The notes beneath the pieces were generated by a model. That model ran no database searches and was not told the origin of the DNA. It worked only from the letters and a program-made list of their open reading frames with translations. 64,000 nucleotides of DNA from Marsupella aquatica (Eukaryota; Marchantiophyta): contig OZ316893.1 in assembly GCA_973895155.1 (NCBI GenBank), positions 8,618,001-8,682,000 on the forward strand, in the 5' to 3' direction. The translations under genes were made by a program, and so were the position numbers. Positions 10,833-23,131 of this stretch are shown in pieces. Numbering within the stretch: position 1 is the first letter of the stretch; every line of letters begins with the position of its first letter.

Positions 10833-11387
10833 TCAGAAGTGGCGCCACCTTTTCAATAACACAAATTGATGGGAATTATCAAGATTCCAGCAAAAGATTT
10901 TGAAAACCTCCTGTAGCTCCGTTATGTTGAAGGTCCTCATCTGCCTGAGGATTACATCCCGAACGAACCTATCCCTCCGAAATTCAGAGTTTATATTCAG
11001 AGTCCCCAATCTAAGTTCTTGGTGCAATGTCCTCCAAGCTGATTTCCATATTTGCAAAACATTAGGATTGGTGCTTCTATCCAGTAGAAAAATGGGAATT
11101 TCTGATCTGCTGTTCCCACATGGTGATCTGAAAAAAAAACCCGAGGGAGAGGAATAGAAAAGCTGATTAAACGATGCAGGGCGGTGATTTAAAACTTGAA
11201 GGAAAAGTGTTTTGATCAATGAGTTGAACATCGGGTGTTTTTTTGGTCTCGGTTTCTTGACTTTGGATTCTCCTATTTTCAGAGCGTCATAAGAAATTCT
11301 GAACTGTCCAGGATGGCGAGACCGCGTCAAGATGTGTTCTTCAAGAGGTCTGAGACCTCGTGATCGAAGAAAAATGAACGGAAGCAA
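10833..11387 (-). other. Open frame of 184 codons, unsupported
   Basis: A long minus-strand frame without an ATG at its first position and without any motif I recognise. It is basic and rich in Phe/Arg. Stop-free length alone is the only support; it could be an exon remnant or chance. Confidence 0.15.
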
Positions 11388-12120
11388 CGAATCGAGAAGA
11401 CTTCTCTAACAAATTCAAGATGTCTGATTGACAGGCTCCTAGACAACTCAGTTGAAAACCACATAATTTGGCCTTGTTTGAAATATCATTCTAAACGAGT
11501 AGGAAAACTTCCTCACAAATTGGTAGTTGAACGAGTGAAAGAAATTATGCGGCTAGGCTTGACATAGAGAAGAAAATGTCTCTCGAGAATTATTAGGTCT
11601 TCAAAAAGCAAATGACACATTCTACTGTTTTTTGGTCACATTAATCTTAGTGTGGATAAGTTGACCTTCACCTCGCTTCATCAAAGTTTTCAGCGCCCTT
11701 TTTCTCCTCTCTTGCAATACCTCTGCTTCTACATATTGGCACTGGACGGATTTCTCAGCAATATGGAGTTGGTGACTGGCCGGGTGACTGTTGAGTCTAT
11801 AAAAGACGCCTCCTCTGATACAGAAGAAACCTTTGTGGAATACCATATCGTCAAAGAAAACTTTCCCATCTTGCAACTATGGGCTCGTGCTCGATGGTCA
11901 CCAAAACTACAGGGGCAGACTTTGGACATTGCAAATGTTTGAAACAAGAGCAATATTGGTTGATCATAAAGTTAGGGGATGAGTGAAGCTAAACTATCTC
12001 AACTAACATGAACATTGTTGTCGTGGTGACAGCTTGTCTGAGAGAGCCTTGAGGGGAGTGCGAAATGGACATGAAAGCAAGAGTACAGGCACGCCGACTT
12101 ATCTTGATTGACAATGCTGG
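11388..12120. other. Anonymous intergenic sequence
   Basis: Nothing recognisable. Overlapping frames on both strands around 11620-11950 show no family features. Confidence 0.3.
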
Positions 12121-12590
12121 TTTATCATATTAAACTAAACTGAAATTTACTGACATGCCACTTTCTCATGATGTTGGTTTGTCATCTTAAATTAAACTGA
12201 GATCTACTACCATGCCACGCTGCCCTCATGCATCAACTCCTCTCCCTCCTGCCAATCTATGTGACACCCACTCGGTGGGACTACTCCCCAAAGTTGTCTG
12301 TTCACTAGATTTCAGAGAACTTTTGCAGGCGGGCTAGCTCACAGTTCTACTGTCTCTGAAACTTTTCAGGGATTTCTATACAGTGGTTTCGGAACAATCA
12401 CAGAATTCCAACTCGACTGCTAATTGCCGACAGTTGCTGGTCCTGACAACACCCACTCGATGCGATTACTTCCAAGGTGTTCCTATTCAAAACATATATT
12501 TCGACAAAAGTTCACCAGCGCGGTTGCTGAACTCTCTACTTCCTCTCTCTGAGAAATTTGAGGAACTTCTATAGAGGCGTTTGATAGATA
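12121..12590. repeat. Two diverged tandem duplications
   Basis: A 60-65 bp duplication (12123-12185 and 12186-12235, sharing TTAAACTGA and CTAC(C)ATGCCAC) is followed by a diverged duplication of roughly 190 bp. In the second pair, ACACCCACTCGGTGGGACTA near 12265 matches ACACCCACTCGATGCGATTA near 12448, and the downstream CTCTGAAAC / TCTGAGAAA blocks also correspond. Confidence 0.6.
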
Positions 12591-14210
12591 CAAAGTATTC
12601 TTACGTGACTGCCAAGGCAATTGATGAGCACAATGATAACAGGAGGGGGAGGCAATGGTGGTAGAGAAGTGGTTTTACAAGACCTTGGGGCCACTTTGAG
12701 CCACTTTCAGTGTTGTTTTACCAAAGCTCATCTATCCCCATTTAACATTCTAAAGATAGACTTGTACTGGGGATAAAAGATAAAAGTTAACAAAGAGAGT
12801 TTGGAATCAGTTTATGGCCCCCAATTGTAGCTAATTGCAAATGATGCTAAAATATTTTGTTAGGAGACAGGTTGGGGATCCACTGCACCTAAAAGCCACA
12901 GAGTTCTTTGGCTAGGGCCCTTCTTGCTCTGACAAGAGAAGATCTCATGAGAGGCCCACTTTTAATGTAGAGACTCAAAATAGAAAGGGACCAAGCAGCC
13001 AAACTTGGAGTACTAAAATCTATGACAAAAAATGTGCTCCACGTAATTAAAATTTGGACGGTTCACTCCTTTTCATGTAGGATCACAAATAGTTTGGAAC
13101 ATAACAGCCCCCAACGTCTTGTAAAGTGATCAGCAACTGTATTTCCCGAATGAATGGCCTTGATCACATCATTCTAGGAGACCTTGAAATTTCCCCCAAT
13201 GGTCTGTAAATCCATCGCTAGCAACTCTATCCAAGCCATTGCTGGCAAGTCCAGAAATTAAGAACAGGAGGTCGATCAGGATGTTAGATAACCCCATGTG
13301 GTGTGCGTTAAAAGTTTGGCTTACTTACTAATAAAAAAGAAATACTCTAGTGGCAATTAGGGATTATAGCATGTTCATCCTACTACATGCCTATTTTGAC
13401 TTATCTAAAAGAGTTTATTTCATTAGTTTACTAAAAACAAGTATTGAAAGAATGATTATAGGAAAATTAATGAAAAAACTATGTACCTTTTTAAAAGTGA
13501 GAAAAGTACATGTGCATTAATTTCTAGGTACTAGTCAATGTACTTATATAAGTACAACACTTTATGATTCAAAGAGCATGAGCTGAACTTTGTTTAAAAA
13601 AAAAATTCTGCTCTATTTTGGCTCTTTATTTAGGTGACACCTGTTCATGAATAAACCAGGAACAATGTAAATAACCAATTGAATATAAGGTGCACTCATC
13701 AATGAATAGTGTACTAGTTGCTTGGTTGAAGGGTCCAACTTCTCATGCAAGTAAGAAATATGCCCCTGAAAATGTTTTTAAAAATGTTTTGAAAATTATA
13801 GGGGACCTAATAAAAACTAAGGAAATTAAAAAAGTTAAAAGGGTTGCCAAAATGACTAAATTGTAAAGAATACATGGGTGAAACATCTACTAGCTGGGGC
13901 AAATTAACATAAAAATACATTTTAATCAAATTGAATGAGACAAGATAGCCAAAGAGTGTCCCACCATATAATAGCCTCGAATATAGGAAAGTGACAGTGA
14001 CATGACAGTGAATTGAAGCCATAATGGATCTGCAACTTTACCAAAATATTAGAATGGACTTTTGCAACCTGGATGAATTGTCCATACTTAGGGAAACCCT
14101 TGCTTTCTCTCATTTTTGTACGCATTACACAGATGAGTAAAATGTTATAAGAAAATGAGACAAAGTCATCCTAGAAATTTAATGTACAATATGATTGTCA
14201 ATTCTAGATG
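12591..14210. other. Anonymous AT-rich sequence
   Basis: No gene, RNA gene or clear repeat seen. Confidence 0.35.
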
Positions 14211-14400
14211 AAAATTTCCCACATTAGGCTCATTGGAAAGATCTCTCCAGGTTTTTTCTGACAAATCCCAGTATTTGGATTCAACTGTACATTCAGGGAG
14301 ATATTATTGGGGCTCGTTGGAAAGATGTTTCCAAGTTTTTTCTAACAAACCCGGAAATTCAGAATTCAACTGTACATTCAGGGAGATATTATTGAATAAT
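14211..14400. repeat. Tandem duplication, unit about 95 bp
   Basis: Two copies share GGAAAGAT, TTTTTTCTGACAAA/TTTTTTCTAACAAA and an identical block around TACATTCAGGGAGATATTAT. A third, weaker copy starts near 14515 (GCTGGAAAGATCTTTACAAG). Confidence 0.75.
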
Positions 14401-14589
14401 TATCAAAGTTAGGTGCTCAAAAGTTTTGGAAGTGCAACTTAGCAAGGATAGTGAAATATTATGGTCAGACTAATCTCACAATAATTCATAAAAACTACTG
14501 TGTAGATATTGATTTGCTGGAAAGATCTTTACAAGCCACTCCTAACGAACACAAGAAGTCAGAGCAGATTCACTTGGATATCAGGTCAC

Positions 14590-15740
14590 ACATTGAAGTT
14601 CAAACTCTGTAGTTGAGAACTTTATGAAATTAAACTATATGCGTGTCCATGAGTGAGAACTTTATGGAAAGTGTATGGGTGTCAGTAAGTGAAGTGGAGG
14701 ACTCATGAATCCATGGGAGTATCGTTTTGTGGCATAGCAGTAAACTAAAATATATGTCGTGGTCACTGTCCAGATCTTCTTAGTTCGTTATTGTGCTCGT
14801 GTGTTCTAAGTTTGCGGAAAGCTTGAATTACCTGCGGCTAATGCGTTCTACGGTGTTTGAAATGTTGCGGGGAGAAAATCTGCTAAAAAGTTGAACCGAG
14901 AGAAAATATCTGCGGAAAAGAGTGTGAAAAGAGAGGATTCGGAACTGGAAAGATAAAGGGAGAAAAACAGAATTACATAACTAGTAATACGTAAAAATAA
15001 TCCAATGGGTCACTACATAGTGTAATTATAATTTTTCTTCTCAAACACAACATTGGAAAAAATTGGAAATATTATAAGGTGAGAAATATTTGAAGCATTC
15101 AATAAAGAGTAAAAAATTCAAAATATTCTACAGAGAAAATTAATTTTGAGATATTGGAGAAAGTAAAAGGTTTTACTCCAAATGATAGTTAGGGGAACAA
15201 AAATGGAGTATTTTGAAGGGAGAACAAATTTCACGGAAAAAATACCTTCTCCCAAAAAAGTCACCCCAAAAAACAATGCACATCCAGAAAAAATAACACA
15301 CAAAATATACACCACCACCAAGGTTTTATTTTATTTTAGAGAACTAAAAAATGGTTTTCATTCTCAAGAGAGAAACATGCAATAGTTTTCAAGTGGGAGT
15401 TTTTTTTTTGGGGGGGGGGAAGTGATTCATTGAACAAACTACTGTACACATTGAAAAACCAATTATCCAATTTCTAAATAGGGAATAAATAGGAACTAAT
15501 TAAAACTCATGCACTTAAATGCTTAACAAAATGCCCAGATGACTATATGAACTTAACTCATTTTATTAAAAAAATAACTTTAATTCTGGTAAGGATAATG
15601 TGGTCTATCGCTATCTATTTGTGTTTCTTGGAACCCACTTCACATCAAACCCTCATGATACTTTGTTCATACTACCCTGGTCCATGACACTTTAATTCAT
15701 AAGTAATTGATAAATAAGTTAGTTTTGTAAACATTAACCT
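14590..15740. other. Anonymous AT-rich sequence
   Basis: No gene seen. The words around 14843-14873 (TACGGTGTTTGAAATGTTGC) recur inverted near 44480-44512. A T10/G10 homopolymer pair lies at about 15401-15420 and is a likely sequencing weak point. Confidence 0.4.
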
Positions 15741-15744
15741 TAAC

Positions 15745-17424
15745 CACATTTTATGACTAACCATCACCATAGAAAAAAAGGCGTAACTAAGGCTTCAACA
15801 TACTTGCTCCACAACAACAACAGTTCAAGGAAAGGTAGAACCACCAAAGTCAGGACCAATTGCGATCACAAGGTCGGTCATGCTGTGTCTCTTAAAAAAT
15901 ACACAAAGAAACTATCAGCATTTATTATTTGGCAATTTCTTTCAAAGGGGTCCAGACTAGAGTAAATACCAACACTGTTTAGAAATACAAACAACTTGAA
16001 CACATTTGGGTATCGCTCTATGGTGTAAATACACAAAGAAAACATGACGATTTGTTTCTCAGCATTTTATTAAGACAATGGTCCACAGCTAGGGTAAATG
16101 GGAAGAGCACAACAAAAATGCAAAGGACTTGAACTGCACCACCACACAATTGGCCAAAGAAATGTCAAACTGACAGCAAAGTGGGAGCAAATTTGGAATC
16201 ACCGAGGCCCACTAAATCTAGGGTGTAAAAAGTTATGTTAATTTTCTTCTTGACATTTTTTTGAAAGAAAGATCCAAAGCTAAGGTAAATGGGAAGCTCA
16301 TATTAACCAAAATACAAATGACTTTCTCCGCTACACAACTGACTTATGAAAAATGAAACCAATAAAGTGAGAACACATTTCAAATCACAATATCAGGCTT
16401 AGCCTTAGGGGTAAATACACAAAGAAATCATGTGAATTTGTTTCTTGGCATTTTTCTTAGACAAGGCTCCAAAGTTAAGTGGGGTAAATGGAAGGATCAT
16501 CACCAAAATACAAAGAACGTGAACAAACTTGCTCCCTCACATAGCTAACTAAGGAAAAATGAAATCAACGAAGGGAGAACTGATTTTGATTCACATTATG
16601 AGGCTCAGCATGAGGTGTAAATGCAAAAAAAAAACCATAAGCATTTGTTTCTTGGCATTTTTCTATGACAAAGGCCCAAAGTCAAGTAGGGTAAATGGGA
16701 GAACCATAACACAAATACCAAGGACTTAAATAAGCGAGCTCCATCCCAAGGAAAATGTGCAACCAGCAAAATAAAAGTGGGTTTGAGATCACCAAACCAG
16801 ACTCAATCAAAGGTGTAAATAAATGGAGAAATTATGTGAATTTGTATCTTGACATTTCTAACAAGGCTCCAAAGCTAGGGTAAATGGGAAGATCAAAATG
16901 AAAAATAATACAAAGGATAAAAACAAACTTGTTCCCCCACACAACTGACTAAAGAACAAAAATGAAAAGCAACAATTTTGATTCACAATATGAGGCTCAG
17001 CCTAAGGTTTAAATACAAAAACAAATAATGAACATTTGTGTTTTGGCATTTCCCTAATCTGACAAGAGTCCAAAGTCAAATAGGGTAAATTATAGGAGAA
17101 CTATAACACAATTAACAAGGACTTGAACAAACTCACTCCATTCCATGAGTTGGCAAGAAAATCTGCAACCAGCAAAATGAGATGTGGATTTGGAATCACA
17201 GGACCAGGCTCAATCAAGAATGTAAATAAATGGAGAAATTAGGTGGATTTGTATTTTGACATTTACTTGAAACAAGGTTCCAAAGGTAGGGTAAATGAGA
17301 GCATCATAACCAAATTACAAAGGAGTTGAACAAACTTGCTCCCTCACACAAATGGCTAAGGAAAAATGAAACCAACAAAGTGAGCAGATATTTGATCACA
17401 ATATAATTAGTCTGAGCATATAAA
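15745..17424. repeat. ~200-bp satellite, left block
   Basis: Diverged tandem units recur every 190-210 bp. Each contains a CCAAAG-TAGGGTAAATGGGA core (near 16080, 16270, 16465, 16672, 16865, 17066 and 17276). The cores are followed by ACAAAGGACTTGAACAA, then ACCAACAAAGTGAGA, then GGTGTAAATACACAAAGAAA. A further degenerate unit precedes the first core. No coding content; the frames here are satellite sequence. Confidence 0.85.
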
Positions 17425-18044
17425 CCCCAATTTAAGGAATACTGAAGTATTAGATTAATTCCAACTTTATCTAAATATTATTAGTTAATGAATAATCAAC
17501 CTCTTTAACATTTGGTGGGATAGTCAAAAACTTCAAATGTTTTGTTGCAAGATCTTTATAACAATGCATCACTAAATGACATCAAGTACCTCTTGATCCA
17601 TGCACAAATTCTTAATTAAACTGTCATTCATTGTTTCAATTGTCTATTTAATTACTACAGGGTTGAATACAAAAAAGATTGACAATCATAGTACCACCCT
17701 TTAATTAGTTAGTTCTATTGCTTTGACTCAATCAGGCATGGAACCATATAAAATCAGAAATCATTGAAAGTTGTGTTCACTTGAAGGTGTAACTATAATT
17801 ATTATTTATTAATAGGATTGTTGTATATTACAATGTCTACTCGACATTCATTTGAATGTCAATAATATCATGCCTTAATATCACCAAACTAAGGCCCCAC
17901 TAACTAATATTATATCTTAAATAAACTAACCAACTAACTAACTTAGACAATTATAAGACTTGTCTAAACTTGAGTTCTCTGGCTACTACTATTCTGAGCT
18001 GCCTTTAATTAAACTGTATGCTAAACTACCAGCTTCATTACTGT
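17425..18044. other. Non-coding part of the segment inserted in the satellite
   Basis: AT-rich sequence without satellite units, lying downstream (minus-strand sense) of the broken gene at 18045-19104. Satellite phase breaks near 17425 and resumes near 19105, so this stretch probably belongs to the same insertion. Confidence 0.5.
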
Positions 18045-19104
18045 CTAGGATTTGTCACTTGCTATGCATGTCAAGAGATAGTCTCTTGCCTTGGCAACAA
18101 CATTCTTTGGAATTCCAACCAGCCCTGTCACTGGTCCTTTGCGTGCGTTGAAACACCACAAGGCAGAGGAAACATCTATTGTCTCAGCTTCCTCATATAT
18201 TGGAGCTGGATCACGTTCCCATTTCTTATCCCAAGAATCTACCCACCGCTCTCTTGGCTGCCAGTCTGATTGACCACGTTGCTTCTTTGCCATAAATGGT
18301 CTAAACCACTCAATGCCACATACATGAGTAAGAAAGTTTTGTTCATTCACTGGTCCTTCTACCACATCTGTAAAAACTAACCCCATATGGACAGGATAAA
18401 CATCCAGGTCTGAGTCGTCCGACCGTACCAACACATAACAGCCCTTCACAACATCAACCCTAGGGTTAAAACTCTCAGGAGGTTTATCTTTTGCTGGTCC
18501 CACATAATCCAGTGTTGCCTCCAACTCACATGCCACATTTCGATATTCTAGTGGAACGTGCTCTCTCCATATTGATAAAGGCCAAAACCCGTATTCCAAG
18601 TTGTGTGCACCTTCAGGTTCATATTGCACCTGCTCACCCTATAGAGTATCTACAATGTCATTCCAATAATTGATGAGAGTTGTCCAACGTCGCTTTGGTT
18701 CTTCCTCGTTTGTTCGCTTTAGAATAAACTCAAAGAATGACACATGCTTCTTCAACCCTGTCAGCACTTCAGGAAGCATTTTCAGCTCCATCATTGGTAG
18801 CCTTTTGGGCACCCCAATTGGGATGTGAGGACTTTTGTCATCGTTCCATGACCACATTTCAATACCTTCCTTGGGTAACCGTCCCTGATCAGTTGACTTC
18901 ATTTTGTATTGGAAGCATGGCATACTATCGTGACGAACATAGAACCTAAACAGCCCAGGTGGGTTTTAAATGCCCCACCAATGCCTCAGGGCCCTTCAAC
19001 ATGAACGGAGCTAAGTAGCTTTTGAAATCCGGGACCTCCTGTAGAAAATGTGGGACTGCATTGGGTGTCCTTGCTCTCATGAACAAGGACATTAACTCAC
19101 GCAA
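18045..19104 (-). pseudogene. Broken gene of unknown family inserted in satellite
   Basis: One protein can be followed on the minus strand from about 19104 down to a stop at 18045, roughly 350 codons. It is broken twice: a one-base frameshift near 18945, and an in-frame TAG at 18636-18638. Both sides of the TAG remain in the same frame. Distinctive words are LRELMSLFMRARTPN, PKRRWTTLINYWNDIVDTL, LEYGFWPLSIWREHVPLEYR, VKGCYVLVRSDDSD and NFLTHVCGIEWFRPF. I do not recognise the family. The tryptophan-rich, charged character and the setting suggest the C-terminal part of a transposon protein. The N-terminal side stops abruptly where satellite sequence begins. Confidence 0.6.
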
Positions 19105-20440
19105 TGAGTAAGCACAAATAAATTTTGAGGATTTGTGTCTTGGCCTTTTCTTAAAATAACGGTCAAAGTTAGGGTTAAATGGGAAGACCATGACAAGTAT
19201 ACGAAGGACTTGGACCGACTTAGTGCACCACATAACTGGCCAAGAAAATGCTGAACCAGCAAAGTGAGAGTGGATTTGGAATGACCCAAGCCAGGCTCAG
19301 TCTACTAAGGGTGTAAATACTCAACAAAATTATGGGGATTTGTATCTTGGGATTTTTCTCAATCAAGGTCTGAAGGTAGGGTAAATGAGAAGATCATATC
19401 CAAAATACAAAGGATGAGAACAAACTTGATCCACCACACAACTGACCAAGAAAATGTCAAACCAACAATGTGAAAGGTAGATTATGAATGAAAATGCCAT
19501 GCTTAGTCCAGGGTGTGAACTTGTGACAAAATTATGAGGATTTTACGCTTGGCATTTTGAGACAAGGGCCTAAAGGACAATAAGCTCTCCTGGAGCAAAA
19601 TATAGAAATGACTTGAATACTCTTCCTCCACTACAGAAGTGACTTAAAAAAGGTGAAACCAACAAAGTGAAAGCTTGTCCAATGACAACAATCATTGTAA
19701 ATGGAGGGTGTACAACATAAACAAGTTATGAGGATCTGGTTTCTTCAGACAAGCTAGGTTGGGTCTAAAGCTAGGGTCACTGAGAATAAATAACAAAAAT
19801 ACAACTTAGGACAATAAAGAAACTAGCCCCACCACACAAGTGAGCAAAGAAAGATGGAACCCACAAAGTGAGAGCAAAGTTGGAATCACCAGGTCAAGCT
19901 TGGTCCTGGGCTTAGTCTAGGGTGTAAATACACATTACATTAATGAAGATTTATTTCTTGACATTGTCCAAGTCAAGGGTCCAAAGGTAGGGTAAATGGG
20001 ACTACCATGACAAAAAATACAAAGGTAGATCACGAACTTGCTCCACCACCACCATTAGGAAAGATTCAACCTTCAAAGTGTAGGTGGATTTTGAATCACA
20101 ATATTGGGCTCAGTCTATGCTATAAATACACAACAAAATATTGAGGATTTGTTCTTGGCATTTTTTTGAGACAAGCTAGTTAGGGTCCAAAGTTAGGGTA
20201 AATAGGAGGACCATTATAACAAAATACAAAGGACTTGAATCAACTTGCCCCACCACAACTAGCCAAGGAAATTTCAAACCAACAATGAGAGAGTGGAATT
20301 GGAATCAAATACCAGGCATGCTTAGTCTTGGATGCAAATTTATGAAAAAAAATCAAGGATTTAATTATTGGCATTTTCAAACATGGGTCCGAAGCTAGGT
20401 TAAATACTAGGATGAGAGCAAAATTATGGGCTCAAAACAT
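19105..20440. repeat. ~200-bp satellite, right block
   Basis: Same family as 15745-17424, with core words near 19160, 19370, 19570, 19760, 19980, 20190 and 20390. It resumes at the internal phase where the left block stops (GTAAGCACAAATAAATTTTG aligning with the GTGTAAATACACAAAG part of the unit). This indicates that one array was split by an insertion of about 1.7 kb. Confidence 0.8.
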
Positions 20441-20712
20441 GAACAAGTATCTCTTAAGCCAATAGACTAGAAAATAACTTCTTTGAATATTGCTACAGCC
20501 TCAAGAAGAAGTGTTTGTGTCACTGGTATACTATTACATTACCTCACATATTGTGTCAGTCATATAATCTGTAATGTTTGTTGCAAGGATCTTAAGGCCC
20601 ATAATCTACCATCTGACAAATTAGGTAGCCCTAATTCATTTTGTACATAGTCCTCCAAGTCCAATGAAGCGTCCATACTATTTTGACACTCTATAGAAAG
20701 AAGAAGATGCAT
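20441..20712. other. Short intergenic stretch
   Basis: Nothing recognised between the satellite and the 3' end of the integrase-like gene. Confidence 0.3.
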
Positions 20713-22217
20713 TCACAATTTGTCTTTTGCAGTTGTGACTGTCACTTGGTTCCTTTCATATGCAATATCACGAATGTATTGTAGATTCTGCAAAAGAAAT
20801 AAAACATGAATAAGGGCATATAAACAATAGTATTTCTTACATCATCATTTCATAATTCACATGAACATTAATAATAATACAAAACAATGCTTACTTCATC
20901 ATTCAAATCGTTTATGCGATCTTCAAAATTTCCACGATTATTGTTGTGATTCCAATAATCAATTCCCATTGGATTGATGATGTCATCTTCTTGTTCGATA
21001 TCCACCTGAGCTTCTTCGGCATAAGGTGGAGGCTGAATAATTCTAGCTTCTCTTTCTCGTGATTGAAATGCAATGCAAATTCTGGAATATGTGATGGTCT
21101 CAACATACCTCCAGTCCGCACAGCTCTCACAGTATGTGCATTCCATGTTAAAACCACATCATTTACAGCCTCTTGCAGTAAAGGAAGAATCACAGTAACC
21201 ATACAATATCTATGAAGTGGGATATCAATTTGTAAAAATCCTTCCACACATGATAAGTCATATAAAGTCTTCTTGAAGTGAGTAGTTCCAAAATGCCTCA
21301 ATTCTCTGCCAAAACATATGATAGGACACAAATATAAGTACCTGCACAAAATTGATGTCAAATTTACAGAATTTCCAAGCTACAATCGATGACATGAAAT
21401 ATGAAATGAACCACTCTATATGTTCTTGTTAATAAAAAACATTACCTGATTATGAACAGAAGACCGCGTGCGAAAACAATTTGTATTTGGTCTTGCTCTT
21501 TCAAGGTTTTTTCTTAGTACCAAAACATGCTCTGTTGCATAATCAGAATGAATCATCAATGGATGACCAAATCTAAGTATGGCTGTCTTATATCCCACAT
21601 ATAGAGTCTGCGCTTTCTTGTTCAATGCCACATGCATCCATGGAACAAAGTGTGTAGCCCCATCAATTGCACCATGAATTCTGAGTCCCCGTTGCGTCAA
21701 TTTATCATATGCTGCATTCAATTTCCAAACAATCTATTAGTATTGAGGATCTATTCTAAAGTTAACTTCAATATAAAAGCAGGAAAAATTTAGAAGAGAC
21801 ATAGATATTCTACTTACAATCCATATGCCACAGATGCATTGGCTCAATTACATCATAAAATCTCCTTATGATGCATCTTCGTGCCCTTCCTTCAAGTACA
21901 CCAGGAAGTAATGTGTCCAAAGCATTTCTGACAAGTGCTAGTGAGATTTTATAACCAGCCCTTTTTAAACGTGCTCTAACAAAACGTATTCCCCAATCTT
22001 CAGCATATCCATGGATTGGTACAATCTCGGTAATAAGAGAGCAAACATCTTCTAAAGTATATCGGGGATATATTCTATGCTCAATATCAAAGTTTTTGAG
22101 GCATTTCCATAGAGTCACTCTATGTACACCAAGTGCATCTGCACATTCATTCATAGTGTACCCTAGGTCGAGAGCTCGTTTTACATCTGTATACTGTTGA
22201 AAATCTGGATCATTCAT
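20713..22217 (-). pseudogene. DDE integrase-core gene with N-terminal HTH, frameshifted
   Basis: Four exons fit GT-AG rules on the minus strand: 22217-21818, 21711-21446, 21305-20895 and 20787-20713. Exons 1 and 2 join in frame. Residues about 1-50 look like a helix-turn-helix (TMNECADALGVHRVTLW). The integrase core follows with D133 (LWHMD), D190 (MIHSD) and E225 (SVHNQ then RIE at the exon 2-3 junction). The last two are 34 residues apart, a retroviral-type DDE spacing. The phrases YDKL, IHGAIDG and SVHNQRIEAFW match the integrase core-domain proteins common in animals and fungi. Exon 3 needs two frameshifts (near 21270 and near 21055) to stay in register with the family, so the copy is probably a pseudogene unless these are assembly errors. 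The C-terminal part is acidic (EEAQVDIEQEDD). The role would be DNA strand transfer, either as a transposase or as a domesticated gene. Confidence 0.75.
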
Positions 22218-22720
22218 ATTGATTGTCCAGCGTGGGTTGAGTATAGATTATACTCCACAGTTTCATCAACTAACAATTTTAACACCTTCAACCATATACA
22301 AATATAAATAACAGTAGTCACTCAATTTTTGTTTTCTACAGCAATGGACTATTGCTCTTGTAAGCTTGGCCCCAACGTTGCCTGTTCATAAATAATTGTT
22401 GATGATTCCCAATTTGGAAGCAGATGACATTTTCAAAATTTTCATTGGCTTTCTTGAACCTATTAAAAACTCACAAGTCATATTACAGCCACAAGCACCA
22501 ATACCAATGAACAAAAATTCTATAACAAGAAGATAACTAAAAACTTTAGCATGAGGATATATAGTACACCATTATAACCAAATCCACTATAGTAATAAAC
22601 AAAAAATAGACCAAAAGAAAACCCGCGTAGCTACTCTCAGTGTATCACAAAATTTATTTAATTACTTTCACTTTGAAACTCATAAGCATTGCCAAGTTTT
22701 TGGTTTACGGCAATTCCAAC
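22218..22720. other. 5' flank of the integrase-like gene
   Basis: AT-rich, no further exon recognised. The first 8 bp of the MITE target duplication end at 22720. Confidence 0.35.
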
Positions 22721-23007
22721 CTCGGGGGGTTGACTATCAAAAATCTTAGGAACCACGTGCAATCCAAAATAGGTATTTTTGGCAGATTTTAACTAAATTT
22801 TTAAAAAGCGTAGGAGGCAAAAGAAGGTATTATAAACTCATGTTTATAGAATATTCTTTAATATATACCTTTTATAAAGTAAAATAGGTTATTAATATTG
22901 AAAATAGAGAATATTCTTGGAATATTTTCTTTATAAAATAGGTCTATTTATATTAGGCTAGGATCGCACGTGGTACCCCAAAATATACACTTAGTTAACC
23001 CCCCAAG
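22721..23007. mobile_element. hAT-like MITE, copy 1
   Basis: A 287-bp element with terminal inverted repeats beginning CTCGGGGGGTTGACTA on the left and CTTGGGGGGTTAACTA on the right. A second inverted block, ACCACGTGC, sits about 30 bp inside each end. ATTCCAAC flanks both sides exactly (22713-22720 and 23008-23015), an 8-bp target-site duplication as produced by hAT-type transposases. No coding capacity. A second copy in the same orientation lies at 27013-27293. Confidence 0.92.
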
Positions 23008-23131
23008 ATTCCAACTACATATACTGGTTTCATTGGTGGACTTCTATACGATGTAGCATGAGGATCTTGACCCCAAACAAAAAACAAATCTCCATCTAAA
23101 ATTGGAATTTTAATTCCATATTTTAGCATCA

